Part shown: piece by piece, positions 10,906-22,068 of the stretch
How the letters are laid out: each line of letters opens with the position of its first letter
How positions within the stretch are numbered: the first letter of the stretch is position 1
Assembly: GCA_020975725.1 (NCBI GenBank)
Contig: QXJR01000005.1
Location: 1,093,072 to 1,157,071 of the forward strand
Direction: 5' to 3'
DNA length: 64,000 nt
Source of the DNA: Picocystis sp. L7
Lineage: Eukaryota; Chlorophyta; Picocystophyceae; Picocystales; Picocystaceae
Made by a program: the position numbers and the translations under genes
Notes under the pieces: generated by a model
Seen by the model: the letters and a program-made list of their open reading frames with translations, nothing else
Database searches by the model: none
What the model was told of the DNA's origin: nothing

Positions 10906-11688
10906 ACCCCTGAGCCACTTTTTTTGGTGGGCTGTGGGGGTACTTCTGCGTTTCCCACCGCCTTGGCCGGGGACGGCCGATCCAGGCTCAGAGTCTTCGA
11001 TCAAAGTGGTTCTACGTTTTACGTTGCATCTTTTCGATCGATGACACATGTCCCGAAACGATCTTCCCTGCACGCCTCGGAGCCTTCCCGTGTGGGCAGG
11101 CGCGTGGGTCCGTTGGGGTCCCATCTACTAGCGGTCGACGAGTTCGACTTCAAACCTCTGTATCTTCGCAATGACGTGTTGGATTGACTTGTAAGTACTC
11201 TCGTTCGAAATCTCTTGTTGCGTTGTTTTGAATGGTGTCCTTGGCATGCTCTGAAACGGCCTGTGCGCGATTTTAGAGACCGAAATAGGCATGCACCTCG
11301 AACAAGGTCCGCCTGACCGGCGCAAAGGGAAGATTTGGATCACATCTCCCCAACCACGCCCGGGAAGGGGGCGAAACAAGTCCTCAAAGAAAGAGCGGAA
11401 GCGGTTGCACGGACGAGAGAAGAGAAGCGCACTCAATCGGCGTGATGGGCGTCCTCCGACGCATTCCCATCTGTGGTCCCAAACAGCCCAAATTGGCCTG
11501 GGTTTCAAAAGTCGCGAGAGTGAACCCGCACGAGTTCGATGTCAGGGGCGTGAATACTGCACGCGAGACCCAGACCACCGGAAAGAGCATCGAAAATCAT
11601 GCTGAGGGAGGCCAAGCACGTGCAGAATGGACCACGAGGCGGCACGTGACCCTCTCGGACTCACACGCCCAAAAAGTGGCATAGGGGT
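10906..11688. repeat. 783-bp unit, copy 2
   Basis: Direct repeat of 8096-8878, same length, with the same terminal inverted repeats and about 99.5 percent identity by eye. Its right end (ATAGGGGT) abuts the GGCCC duplication. Confidence 0.85.
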
Positions 11689-11693
11689 GGCCC

Positions 11694-11865
11694 GGGGGTG
11701 GGTCGGTCTGAGTCCGGTTCGCCCGGACTATTCCGTCCGACTAACCCGGGGATTAGTCCGGGGCTCACTCGATTGACCGGCCGATTGTCGGGGTCCTGCC
11801 CCCCACTGCTCCTGGAACTCTAAGGGCATGGCTTCATAGGAGAGCCAGGCCTACCCGGCGTAACA
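11694..11865 (-). repeat. 5' LTR of gypsy A, second segment
   Basis: Completes the LTR interrupted at 8095. It ends GTAACA at 11865 and is followed by the duplication ACGGT (11866-11870). Confidence 0.95.
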
Positions 11866-11870
11866 ACGGT

Positions 11871-12250
11871 CAACGCAACCATTATTGGACATCGGCTCAT
11901 AACAATTGGCTTTTTGAAGAAGCTCCACTTGCGCGACGACAGCGGAGTGAACTTTTTCTTCACTGTGGAATGATACCAATCATCAAAAGGCAGATACCAT
12001 ATCTTCAGCATGGGATTGGTGTACGGGTGGTGAGTGGCTTTAGCAAAAGGAATGACCAAGGGTATCTCACACATGCTACGTTCGTGAGGGTACTGCCCGC
12101 TATAGAAATTGCGTAGTCGGTGACTGTGTCTCCAAGTGTAGTGCCTCCTTCACTTGGGCTCCGAGCTCCTTCAGGAACCAATAGTACATCACATACTTCC
12201 CGAATCGCATGGGGATTCCACACGATGCTGGGAAAAATTCGCAAAACTAA
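11871..12250 (-). pseudogene. Unrecognised gene remnant on minus strand
   Basis: Two overlapping minus-strand frames (about 11870-12074 and 12005-12244) look protein-like. One has an aromatic-rich stretch including KIWYLPFDDWYHS, and another frame reads VMYYWFLKELG. The frame changes between them, so a gene seems to be broken here. I do not recognise it. The segment is host or older transposon DNA into which gypsy A inserted. Confidence 0.3.
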
Positions 12251-14718
12251 AGACTAAAGGCAGTATGTTGTAATAGATAGGAGGAACCACTGTCCTTGCT
12301 AGAAGAGCACCATTCTCTTATGACATATTACGGCATATCTCTTTGATCTTTGCATGTCGGGTGTCCTAGAGTGAGCAAGCAAAGTCCCACAATTTAGCGG
12401 TGCTTGCTTGATACAATCTTGTAGTCCGGTCCATCACCCATGCTTTTAGAGCCTTCTATCGATTGACCTTCCATTCCCTTTCGTTGATTTCTGCCTTTGC
12501 AATGGGACTCAAGAGTGCATGACGACATTTGCATTCGGTAATATTAAGCACCGCCAGCAAGTGGGACCATCTCAATTTTTCCATGGTTTTCCTACTTATT
12601 TCCCTTCGGTTTTTTGTCCTCAAAGTTGGCATGGCCAAGTAAGATCAAACCATGGATGGACCATCCATGTGAACAGAAGGAACCATGTGTCGCAAGAGGA
12701 CGCACTAGCTCCCTCTCATTCTCCGATCGACCTTGCATCGACCACGAGCGAGTGCTACCTCCTCAGCGAAGTAACCGGTGGTTCTCCCTTGGATCTGTCT
12801 CTTTGGAAGAGTGTGTTTACGATCGTGATGCGTCCTTCCCCCTTCTCCCACGTCCAAGTCGCTGCATCCTTGAGGCGTTCGAATCCGACAAAGGAAGCAC
12901 TTCAAGATCGCATACGAGGGATGGCGTGCATCCATCCCATCCCGCAATCTCCGTCCCCTTATGTCCTTTATTCCGATGGCGAATTCCTTCCATCGGATGG
13001 GTTGGACGTGGCCATGTCCACTTGTGTCGCCCTTGTGGTGGATCCATGTGGACCACGCCCAAAAACTGGCTAATTTGTAGCATGGCTACAAATAGATAAA
13101 CCGCCCAAAGACCCTGGGACTCTCCAAGTGGGGGGTTTCCCCTCCTCCCCATCGGAGAAGATTCTCCCTCGAATAGGCAAGGAGGGTGGTGCAAGTCTCG
13201 AAGACGAACTCAATCCTGCCGCTTCCACTCGAGAATTCCACACGAGCTGTTCCTCCTTTCCTTCGAACGTGTCGCGTGCGAAGGACACAAGTGCACGATG
13301 GATCGAACCAAGGGTGAGGTGAAACCCCAAGCGAGGTCTCCGGATCGCCTCCGACGGTTGAACACGCGTGAAAAGCGCGGGGAATGGATGGACGATCCAC
13401 GAAAACGTAGCCGACTTGAAAGCGTTTGCCGATTCATACGTAGATGCGGGACCACTCGTAAGATACAATGCGGTCGAAGCTGCCGAATTCAAGGGAAGAA
13501 TACGCCGCTCGAGACGAGGTCCAGGTGGTGCGGACGAAGCTCAGGGCATCTAGACGGAAGGACAATCACGTTAGTTCCTTCGTGTAGGTTCGACCTGCGT
13601 GACGTTGAATGCGTAAAATTCTGACCCGTTGTTTCGTCCGTGTTCTCTTCGAATCCGCTCTAAGGCTGCAAGCAAGCGATCGTACAATGGTGATGCAAAC
13701 CGATTGCCCATGGGATTGCCCGTGGTGGGCAAATTTCCAAGGAGAGGGACCTGCCCTGCATTTTCCATGCAACGTCTTCTCATATGTGTGTTGGGCACGA
13801 GCTTCAAAACTCTGCCGACCCAAAGGGAGACCGTCACAACGAACTTCGGAAATTCTTGCACACATCATTCTCATCACCGTTGCATATTCTATAGAAGACA
13901 TGAAAGCTCGTGAAGAAATGGACGTCCCCACCGTCGCAAGTCAACTCTACAACAAGTAATGCCAGAATGACTGCGTGTGCCAAAAAGTCTATATCTCCCA
14001 CCGAGCAAAGTACATGCCAAGGCTACTTCACCGCCAAGCCAATCTTTGAGGAAGAAAATCCAAGAGATTTGCATGCGTCGATCAGAGGTACACTAAATTC
14101 CCCAATCCGGTCGAAACATGCTCCTTCTTATTGTTCGTATTTCCAAAGGTCAATTTTCTGCTCTAAGCAAAAATATGAAAATTGACAGTCGAATGTTTCG
14201 TATTGCCGTGTTATTCAATGGAACTTCGGGATGGCTGATGGATCAACCTTTCCATACTCTCTTCACGTTGCAAGTCGGTTTTCTCTTGCTTGTCGCAATT
14301 GACTAGAAGTATGCCCTGACGGTCCACTAGTTACTGTCCTTCTAGCGGCCAACGTATCCCACAACAGTGCCTCGCATCGGTTCTTGATTTTGTCTAGTTA
14401 CCTACATGCCCCACTAGGAGAAGTACCTCGTAACCAAAAGATGTTTTGCTCCGCGGGATAGATTCTCCCCCTCGTAACCTGCCAAGAACTTGCGAAGTAA
14501 GAACTATAGCTTGGGCCACCCTCGATGTCACAAGTTTTCTCTCGAAACAAACACAAGAAAGGACCTCATTGCGAACGGACGATTGTAAGCATTGCCATGG
14601 ACACAAAACGCATGGTGCTTATTCTCCAACAGAAGATTGATTACACCCAATTGCAATAATCCCATAATTGATGCGAGGGGCGGTCCAAAGGTGTAGTAGG
14701 TTCTCTTTTGAAAAGGCA
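12251..14718. other. 2.5 kb with no recognisable gene
   Basis: Open frames up to 184 codons (for example 12519-13073 plus) overlap frames on the other strand and show no motif I know. Short near-palindromes such as ATGGACCATCCAT (12656) and ATGGACGATCCACG (13385) occur. Probably degraded repeat or non-coding DNA. Confidence 0.35.
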
Positions 14719-15689
14719 CTATGGTGCAGGTTCAGGGCCACACTGAAGCCATTGTCTTGACAGAAGCGAACATATATCAAGGAGGAAGAAGGCTTCCCTG
14801 TTCAGATGCGTGTGTTCGGATTGATTGACCTTGGACTTCTGGCCACTCATGTACTTGTGCACGGTGGTATTCCAAACATGCCCCGGAAACTCGACAACAC
14901 GCGCATTGCCCCTCCAACCCTTCAAGTACTCGCAATTGCGCAGCTTGTGCTGTTGCCCTGCATTGTTCCCTACCTTGGCACCTGTGCTCGCATTCACCGC
15001 AAAGAGGTGCGGTTGCGCATCGTTCCCGCCTATCGCATCCATCTGCCATACCAGATCGGTGTCGTACCTGGGCCAGACCAAGCCGTTGTTGTGCAACAAG
15101 GGGATGGTGTTCCTCTTTCCGAGGGCCTTGGAGGCGGTCGTCAATAGAATCATTTGAGGGCATGACTTTGTGTGGTTCGGACTTTCTAAGGATCGTCAGA
15201 AGAAGGATCCAATTGATCCATGCACAGCAGACGGATTCCATCGCTCCTACCCGCCACGGTGACCAGGCAAGCGTGCGTTCCGTTCTTGGTTGCGCGGTAA
15301 AACAGCCTCACGTCTTGCACGCCATGCAAGTAGCACAGAGTCTGTTTCCACACGTCTTGATCCCGCACGCCGTCTTCGTACACCACTTGGGTTTTCCTGG
15401 CGGATTGGAGCGCCTCCTCGTACTTTTTGGCGGTGGTGGGATGCGCCGTCACTTCCATGCGGTCGTTCGCTTCGTCCACGACCGCGTTCGCATCCACGAC
15501 GTCTCTTGGTTGATCGGGCATCGCCATCTCTAACACGGGCTGCTTTCGAAGGAGCTTGGTGACGTTGGCGGCACGCAGCACGCCCACCGCGGCATTATTT
15601 CCCCACCTCTGTCTGCCTTTGCCGTGTCCACGCACGGCCACCAAGAAGACGTCTTCTTCCACTTCAAGCTCCACGCGCGTCATCGCCAC
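14719..15689 (-). pseudogene. Unrecognised coding remnant in two frames
   Basis: Frames 15186-15689 (167 aa) and 14719-15153 (144 aa) lie end to end on the minus strand in different phases. They read like one protein broken near 15170. The first is acidic/helical with YEEALQSARKTQVVYEDG and CYLHGVQDVRLFYRATK. The second has LVWPRYDTDLVWQMDAIGG. I cannot assign a family. A decayed transposase or host gene are both possible. Confidence 0.35.
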
Positions 15690-16960
15690 GTTGCTGTAGG
15701 TTGCGGCGCATCGTTGGTGTCCTTATCGGGTGGAATCGAACACAAGCAGCATGGATTGTCGTTCTTCCACCACCGAGAAGCGATGGGCCCACGGTTCGGT
15801 GCGGTTGCGCTCGATCGGGATGGAAGGGAGTGCGGCTTCCATCCCACTCGTCCAGATCCAAGCGATCCACCAGCATGCCAACAAGAGAGACGCACGCTTC
15901 CACACGCACGCGTCTTGCATCGCGAAAGGGAACGAGGAAGACGCGTCGAAAGGAAAACGAGCGATGCGACGTCAAGTTGGAAGGAAGATCGTGGAACGGG
16001 AAACGTTCCTTTCGTTTCCCTCGTACAAGTCGCCTCCGAAGAAGGAAAGACGAAACCGAGGGATCGACATTACGTTCCGACCCCCGAACGACTCGGTATC
16101 TCGATCGGGTTCGAAAGGATTCGATCCTTCCCACAGCACCGATCCCATCGAAAGGGATCGAGGAACGGTAGGAAGGAGGACCACGATCGGTCCAACCAAA
16201 GAAGAGAAGCGAAAGGAAAAGATGGGAAGGTTGCTGTTGGGCAAGACGACGAAACGAGGAGCAAGGTCAATGACCAAAATGCGTAGGTGGTGTTTCAAGT
16301 CGACGGAAAGGATGGAATGGTCGTCCTTGGACGGACGTGGACGAGAGTCCAAGGAACCAAGACGGGGAAGATTCGTGCGTCGTCGAACGACGCGATTTGC
16401 TTGAACACGGGCGCATGGAATGGATGCAAAAGATTCGAACAAAGACGACAAGGCAATGCATTGCATTCTATCATGCAACGACTAATCGCAAGGATGGACA
16501 AACGAGGCATCGTCTCCTTGCGGACGCTTGCATCGTCGGCTTTGTTGAAAAGGCTTGTCATGTTCGATAGCCATCGTAGAGGTCAAGCATACCACAACGC
16601 AAAACTAATCTAGGCTTGATTCGCGTTCCACCTTGGATGGATCCTCCACACGCAAATGGTATCGACGTCCCACCCCCAAACCGCCGAGTTCCACTTTGGT
16701 TCAAAGTCCAATGCACGTCCAAGGTGTGCCTCTAATCCATTCCTTTCGGACAAATTGAGTCGGAGGCTCCACTTGCTTCCACTACCGATGTTGTTGCCCT
16801 CTATGAGCATCGTTGGCTTGTCGGTCCACCCCAACAAAGTGCACATCGACCTTGTGCGAGTTCACGGTAAAATTGAGTGGTGCTCCCATGGTGGGAACGG
16901 GGTGGACTTGATCCATGTAGTAGACCACGTGATCCCTCTTGTGACCTTGCTAGACGTGGT
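15690..16960. other. Stop-poor region with open frames in most phases, no assigned gene
   Basis: Between about 15.6 and 16.5 kb, frames of 150-224 codons are open on both strands at once (for example 15730-16404 plus and 15972-16478 minus), with frequent TCG, CGA and GGA triplets. None shows a known motif. Composition alone may explain the lack of stops. 16610-16960 has a similar mixed character. Confidence 0.3.
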
Positions 16961-17488
16961 TGTATTAGACTTGCGTCCGTGGTTGAATGACTCAACACAC
17001 GTACTCTTGGTGACGAGGGTCTCGTGGACGGGATTCGCACCCCTTGTACCGGGGTCTTCTTCTCTCTCTCTTCTCCCTTGCGTTGAAGGAGCCTCGGCCG
17101 GCGTGGGAGGCGTGAACGGACGTGCTGAAGCGTCCAGGTGGCTTCTCCTGTCGCGTTGGTCAGGGTCGGAGGAGGAGGCGTGTTGCGCACTTGGCTTGGC
17201 AAGTAGAAGAAGTGTATCACAAAGCAAAGAGGGACCAAGGGTCTACCTCTCTCACCGCCTCTCACTGGCGGTTGGAATTGGGGCAACAGGGGTGCCATGG
17301 CAGCCCACGTGCTCCCTAGCGTCACATCTGACCGTCCGTTGCGTTCGCCCCGGGGCGAACGTGAGCTGGCAGTCGCATCGACACCGTCCAGCACCCCAGC
17401 CCTACCTTCCAGAAGCAAAGGTAGAGATGGGGTCGGTCCCCTTCAGTCGGTCTGTTTCGGTCTAAATCCTCGATGTCCCTTACAGAAA
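16961..17488 (-). repeat. LTR of gypsy family F, distal part, split by copia
   Basis: On the minus strand an LTR beginning TGTAAC at 22567 runs to 22376, skips the copia element, and continues from 17488 to a TACA end at 16961 (about 715 bp together). It matches the 3' LTR of the gypsy F fragment at 40569-41278 in inverse orientation. No matching target duplication was seen at its own ends, so it may be a solo LTR with altered flanks. Confidence 0.75.
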
Positions 17489-17795
17489 TATTGTGAGACT
17501 CGTCTGTCCTGCCTGAAAAGGGGGTCTGAAATCCCCTGGCCGAACCGAGCGTGGCGGTTTCGGACGATGGATGGGACGATGGCGTGGCGGCTCAAGGGGT
17601 TGCTCGACGTGGATACCAGAGAGTGTAACACATGCATTAACCCACTCAGTACATATAGTGGGTGGTATTTCATCAAAGTTAAGTCACGCGCATGATGAGG
17701 CGAGCACGGACACGGCTTGGTTCTCGGGGACGACGTCCTCGTCTGCGGTAGAGAATAAACTCCCACAGAGGGATCCTGCACCCCTTTTCTCAATA
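17489..17795 (-). repeat. 3' LTR of copia
   Basis: 307 bp, TATTG..CAATA. I see no difference from 22069-22375. Related diverged copies occur at 31080, 31979, 45113 and 57308. Confidence 0.95.
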
Positions 17796-19701
17796 CTCCC
17801 ACTCAGGATCAGTTTGTGGCATCTCTTGATATGATTGGAGTTATACCAAGCCTTGTAATGCACTTCCAAAATGTTTGCTGATTTGAATTTTTAGTTAAGT
17901 AGTCAGCCAACATCTCCGCACTTTCGCAATATCGGAACGTGATATCTCCGAACATGACCCGCTCGCGGACGAAGTGATGGGCCACATCAATATGCTTGGT
18001 TTTCTGCATGCTGTGGTTGTTGTCCAAGATCTTGATGCATGCCTGATTGTCACAGTAGGTGACTACCTGTTTGTTTAAACTGCCACCTGTTAAGTCAGAA
18101 AGCAGGTTTTTTAACCAGAGTGCCTCTTTGACGGCACTCGATGCCGATTGATACTCAGCCTCTGTTGTGGAGGTTGATACAGTAGATTGAAGCTTGCTCT
18201 GCCATGAGATAAGGCTTCCATTCAGTAAGAAAAGATATCCCGTTCTGGACTTTCTGGTTTCCTTGTCCGTGGCATAGTCTGCATCACAGTAACCAGTAAG
18301 GGTAAAGGTATCGATTGCTTGGTCGAGATCTTCAGACAGGATATCGAGGCGATCCCCCAGACACAGACCATGGTAAACTGTTGCTTTTAAGTACTTGAGT
18401 ACCCCTTTGGCTGCCTTGAGGTGGTACTTAGTGGGACAAGCCATGGATCTGGACAGTTGTGAAGCAGCTTGGCAGAGGTCTGGTCTGGTAGTGGTTGAGA
18501 GGTAGAGTAGACTCCCAACAAGGATTTGGTACTCCGTGGTGTCACAGGGTTCACCATCCTTTTCACTAGTTAACACCACATCCAAGGGAATCTTCTTGGT
18601 TTTGCAGTCCTCCATGTTAAACTGCTTGATTAACTTCTGGATCTTCTCAGGTTCACTGAGATAGATTAACTTCTTGTTTCTGTCTCTGTTAACCTTCATG
18701 CCACAAAAGAAGGAGGCTGCACCCAGGTCTCTGGCATCATAGTGCCTGCAGATGGTATCTATCACTGCCTGGGTGGTATTGAGATCTTGAGCAGCAACCA
18801 GCAGGTCATCCACATACACTAGGATGAGGCACTCCTTGCCAGTTTTCTGATGCTTGCACTTGAGGATGGTGCCATCCACAAAGTTGCATTGGAATCCCAG
18901 TTCCTTCTTCAATGTGTTTGTGAGGTGCTGATACCACATTCTGGGGGCCTGCTTCAATCCATAGAGGGACTTCTTCAGTTTAAGTACCAGGTTCGGTTCC
19001 TGGATAAGTTGTCGGTCGTCCCTCAGTCCCTCAGGGATCTCGAGGTAAATTTCCTCGTTCAATTCTGCGTTGAGGAAAGCGGTCTTGATGTCCACTTGCT
19101 GAACCTCATAGTTAACCAGGGCTGCATAGGTGAGAAAGGCCCTTTGAGCCACTTTGCCCGAGGTAGGGGCAAACACCTCGTGGAAATCCACTCCTGCACG
19201 CTGCTCGAAGCCACGCACGCACAGGCGGGCTTTGTAGCGCTCCACCCGACCGTCGCCGTCGGTCTTCACCTTGAACACCCACGTGGTGGTCAAGGGGGTG
19301 CGACCAGGAGGAAGTGGAACGAGACGCCAAGTGCCGTTCTTGGCCAAAGAGGTGAGCCCGTCGGTGATGGCGTGTTGCCAGAGCTCGGCGTCTGGACGAG
19401 CCATGGCGCGAGCGTAACCGGAAAAGCTGTCGTCGAGCTCCCACTGACGCGTTGCTTTCGCTCTCATGGCGCTGCCTTTTCTTGGACGCAGGTTGTATGG
19501 ATGCGCTGGAGCTGCTGGCTGGATGGACTTGGGTTCCACTGCTTGCGGATGGCCATTTTCTGGGAGTGCTGAGGGAGCTTCTTTAGCCACAAGAGTGGCT
19601 TCCTCAACACTTTCATGATGCTCAGGAGGTGTGAAGGACACACCTGGAGCATTGTTTGGACAAGCAGCTGTGGGCGAGCTGCTGCCGTCTTCAGGCAGCA
19701 A
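17796..19701 (-). CDS. Copia RT and RNase H (second half of polyprotein)
   Basis: A 630-aa frame (17809-19701) in phase with the upstream frame after an in-frame TAA. RT motifs include TWVFKVKTDGDG, YKARLCVRGFEQ, VDIKTAFLNAEL (first catalytic Asp), SLYGLKQAPRMWY and LVYVDDLLVA (YVDD box). RNase H carries YCDADYATDK, STTEAEYQSAS and VTYCDNQACIKIL, and ends with KHIDVAHHFVRERV and the ADYLTKN tail typical of copia. It converts element RNA into cDNA. The ~100 residues at the N-terminus are a low-complexity linker. Confidence 0.95.
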
Positions 19702-19710
19702 CTGCGAGTT

Positions 19711-22047
19711 TTATGCTGCTGCACCATCCTGCTGGATGGTTGTTTGCGACTCACTGACTGGTGGTGATACCTGATGTGACCCTGGAGGTCCATCCATACT
19801 TGCTGCAGATGATTGGCTGAACTGTGGAGGTTCAGGTAGCAGGTCTGGGACGACTTGTGCGCTGTCGGGTGTTTGGCTTTGGTTCATTGACTGACTGCTG
19901 AATTTGTCTTCCACAAAGCTCACGTTTCTGCTGAGAGCAATTTTGTTGTCCACCAGGACGCGGTAAGTGGAGCTGTTGTGATAGCCGATGAATGTGCCTT
20001 TCACTGACCTTGCGCTGAATTTGCTGCTTCGCTTCTCAGGAGGTATGAGGACCCAGGCATCGCACCCAAAGGTGCGGAATTGGTTCAAGTTGGGCAAGGT
20101 GCCCGTCAATACTTCCAGTGGTGTTTTGCCATCCAAGGCAAGGGAGACTGGGGTGCGATTACGCACAAAATTGGCACAGCGCACAGCCTCTCCCCAGAGA
20201 GTTTCAGGGAGTCCTGCACGGATGAGCATTGCACGGGCGCTGTCATGAAGCGTTCTGTGCAATCGTTCAGCAGCGTTTTGCTGAGGCGTGTATCCTGCTG
20301 TTGTTTCATGCGTGATTCCTCGATCTTTGAGGAACTTTTGCAACGCATTTGACTGAAATTCTGATCCCAGATCTGATCGTATGGCTTTCACCCTGTAGCC
20401 TGCTTTTGCGATTTTCTCAAATGTGTTGATTCCTTCCATCAGCGCACCTGATGCACTGGACTTGTTGGGCAAGAGAAACACCAGGCTTGCTTTGGAAGCC
20501 AGGTCATATAAGGACAAATAGTAAGTCTGTCCACCTGGAGTTTCTGGTATGGGTCCGACAAGGTCTGTATAGACCAGATCCAAGGGCTCATAGGTATAGT
20601 TACTGGGGCGAAATGGTTGAGCAGTCTGCTTCGCTTGGATACAGGATTCACAGGCCCCGTCTAGCTTGTGGGGCAATCCAAGGAGCTTCAGCCGGGGTGC
20701 ACTTGCGTGCCCAAGGCGTTCATGCCATCGCTGAGCGGTAGTCACCAGGGCATAGACGTGGTCAGCACTCGGGGTAGCCTCGATGACCCCTTTTGCACAT
20801 TCCACCCTGCAGGTCCCATGGGTGAATAGGACTTGGGCCCCTGCCTTTGTGGCAGCAGGTACTAAAAACAGGTTGTGTGCAAAACCAGGGATGTAGTAAA
20901 CATTTGTGAGGCGCACAGGTGTGCCTGTTTTTGATCTAATCACACTGTTTCCCTTAAATTCACTTGTTAACTGCTGCCCGTTGGCACATGTGATTGCCAC
21001 ATGGGCTGTTTGACGAGTTGCTGGGTCAATCAAGCCGGGATCACCTGTCATATGAAATGAGGCACCAGAATCAATGATCCAGGTGTTCTGCATGCTTAAG
21101 CTGCCACTTGAAGAGAGTGATATGCCTGATGGTGTAGAGGAATGGGCTGTGAGACCATTTTGTCTTGGCATGTTTGGATGCGTGGCGCCGATGGCCGTGA
21201 GGGAGAATCCAATTGGACTTTCTTCACGTTTGGGCCCTTGTTGAGCTTCCAACACCTCATTCTGTCCAGGTGCTTGATGTTTTCCACCTTGGCTGTTCTT
21301 TTTCTTCAGTTTGCGACACTCGGAACGGACGTGTCCATGAAATTTGCAATATGTGCAAAATGGTCTTGATTTTCTGGGCTTCCCTTTGGTGGAGGAGGCT
21401 GTCATTGCCTTTCCACTAAACTCCGTGGACTCGAATCGCAATATTGCATTGCGGACATTCTCGATGTTGAGTTCTTGATGGTAATTTTCATCCACATGTT
21501 TGATCATGGAGTATTGAGATGGCAAGCCGTTGAGTATGGCCGTGCATATGGCCATTTCACCGACGTCGTAACCATTGTCTCGGAGCTCGCTTGCAAGACT
21601 TGTGACTCGCTTGATGAAGTCATCCGATTGCTCCTTGTCTTCCATCCGTATGTTGTGGAGTGTCTTGAGGAGGTGAGAAGTCCGGGAGAGCGATTGTTGC
21701 TTGTAAAGGGATTGGAGCTTTTCCCATATGCTCTTCGCCGTTGTGCACCCTTCAAGGATCCCTTTGAAACAATGCGGCACTCTCATGAGGATACGAGCTT
21801 GCGCCTTTGCGGCGATTCTGACCTTCTCAAGGTCGTCGGATGTGTAATGCTCGGCATTGGTTGTTGAAAGTCGGGGTTCTTGATCCACATAGTCCCAAAG
21901 GTCCATCAAGATGAGGCTATTTTTCATCATGTAGGACCATTCCGGCCAATTCGTGTTGCTTAGCTCGGGGATTCCATCCCGATCCACGGATTCTAGGGTT
22001 TGGTTGGACGCCATTTTTGTTCTCGAAGCTTTACTTCGCTGAAACAC
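19711..22047 (-). CDS. Copia Gag-protease-integrase (first half of polyprotein)
   Basis: 778 aa. The likely start is the MASNQ methionine 11 codons inside, where relic copies of a relative also start. The Gag N-terminus (DRDGIPELSNTNWPEWSYMM) matches the UBN2/copia Gag type. The zinc knuckle is CTYCKFHGHVRSEC. The protease active site is WIIDSGASFHMTGD. Integrase has WHERLGHAS and CESC of the HHCC finger, YTDLVGPI (Asp), IRSDLGSEF (Asp) and NAAERLHRTL (Glu). It terminates at an in-frame TAA where other copia polyproteins continue into RT, so this copy needs readthrough or is defective. Confidence 0.95.
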   Translation of the reverse strand: MFQRSKASRTKMASNQTLESVDRDGIPELSNTNWPEWSYMMKNSLILMDLWDYVDQEPRLSTTNAEHYTSDDLEKVRIAAKAQARILMRVPHCFKGILEGCTTAKSIWEKLQSLYKQQSLSRTSHLLKTLHNIRMEDKEQSDDFIKRVTSLASELRDNGYDVGEMAICTAILNGLPSQYSMIKHVDENYHQELNIENVRNAILRFESTEFSGKAMTASSTKGKPRKSRPFCTYCKFHGHVRSECRKLKKKNSQGGKHQAPGQNEVLEAQQGPKREESPIGFSLTAIGATHPNMPRQNGLTAHSSTPSGISLSSSGSLSMQNTWIIDSGASFHMTGDPGLIDPATRQTAHVAITCANGQQLTSEFKGNSVIRSKTGTPVRLTNVYYIPGFAHNLFLVPAATKAGAQVLFTHGTCRVECAKGVIEATPSADHVYALVTTAQRWHERLGHASAPRLKLLGLPHKLDGACESCIQAKQTAQPFRPSNYTYEPLDLVYTDLVGPIPETPGGQTYYLSLYDLASKASLVFLLPNKSSASGALMEGINTFEKIAKAGYRVKAIRSDLGSEFQSNALQKFLKDRGITHETTAGYTPQQNAAERLHRTLHDSARAMLIRAGLPETLWGEAVRCANFVRNRTPVSLALDGKTPLEVLTGTLPNLNQFRTFGCDAWVLIPPEKRSSKFSARSVKGTFIGYHNSSTYRVLVDNKIALSRNVSFVEDKFSSQSMNQSQTPDSAQVVPDLLPEPPQFSQSSAASMDGPPGSHQVSPPVSESQTTIQQDGAAA

Positions 22048-22053
22048 GAGCTT

Positions 22054-22068
22054 GCAAGGCTCTTAACC
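22054..22068 (-). other. Copia primer-binding site, half-tRNA-Lys type
   Basis: Directly inside the 5' LTR. On the plus strand it reads GCAAGGCTCTTAACC, which equals the 5' side and loop of the anticodon arm of plant-type tRNA-Lys(CUU), with CTT as anticodon. The primer would thus be a tRNA cut in its anticodon loop, as known for Drosophila copia with initiator tRNA. The match to tRNA-Lys is from memory of the plant sequence. Confidence 0.75.

Larger units (their letters stand above)
8096..11688. mobile_element. 3.6-kb insertion in an LTR: two 783-bp units plus mariner
   Basis: The outer ends are ACCCCTGAGCCACTTTTT (left) and, read inward from the right, ACCCCTATGCCACTTTTT: 16 of 18 identical, inverted. 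The duplication GGCCC flanks it at 8091-8095 and 11689-11693. The intact LTR at 642-1297 shows the empty site with a single GGCCC. Inside are two direct 783-bp copies (8096-8878, 10906-11688) with a Tc1/mariner element between them. Confidence 0.9.
642..11865 (-). mobile_element. Ty3/gypsy retrotransposon A with DNMT domain
   Basis: A complete but decayed LTR retrotransposon on the minus strand. Both LTRs begin TGTTAC and end GTAACA, and the 5-bp target duplication ACGGT lies at 637-641 and 11866-11870. Order of functions, right to left: gag, protease, reverse transcriptase, RNase H, C5-DNA methyltransferase, integrase, Tudor-like tail. The left LTR is 656 bp. The right LTR is 484 + 172 = 656 bp once a later insertion (8096-11688) and its GGCCC duplication are removed. 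By eye the LTRs differ at about 1 percent of sites. Several stops and frameshifts show it is no longer autonomous. Confidence 0.95.

Noticed and set aside
8096-11688. An LTR retrotransposon with a transposase as internal gene, the 783-bp repeats being LTRs
   Set aside because: The repeats start ACCCC, not TG, carry their own inverted ends, and no primer site or polypurine tract adjoins them. TA duplications inside GGGTACCC explain the middle part as a mariner insertion.
18850-19572. 240-aa plus-strand frame
   Set aside because: It lies opposite the copia RT frame, which has all catalytic motifs; it is its shadow.
22051-22068. A tRNA-Lys gene fragment
   Set aside because: Only the anticodon arm half is present and it lies exactly at the primer-binding position inside the copia LTR, with the same sequence after other copia LTRs.
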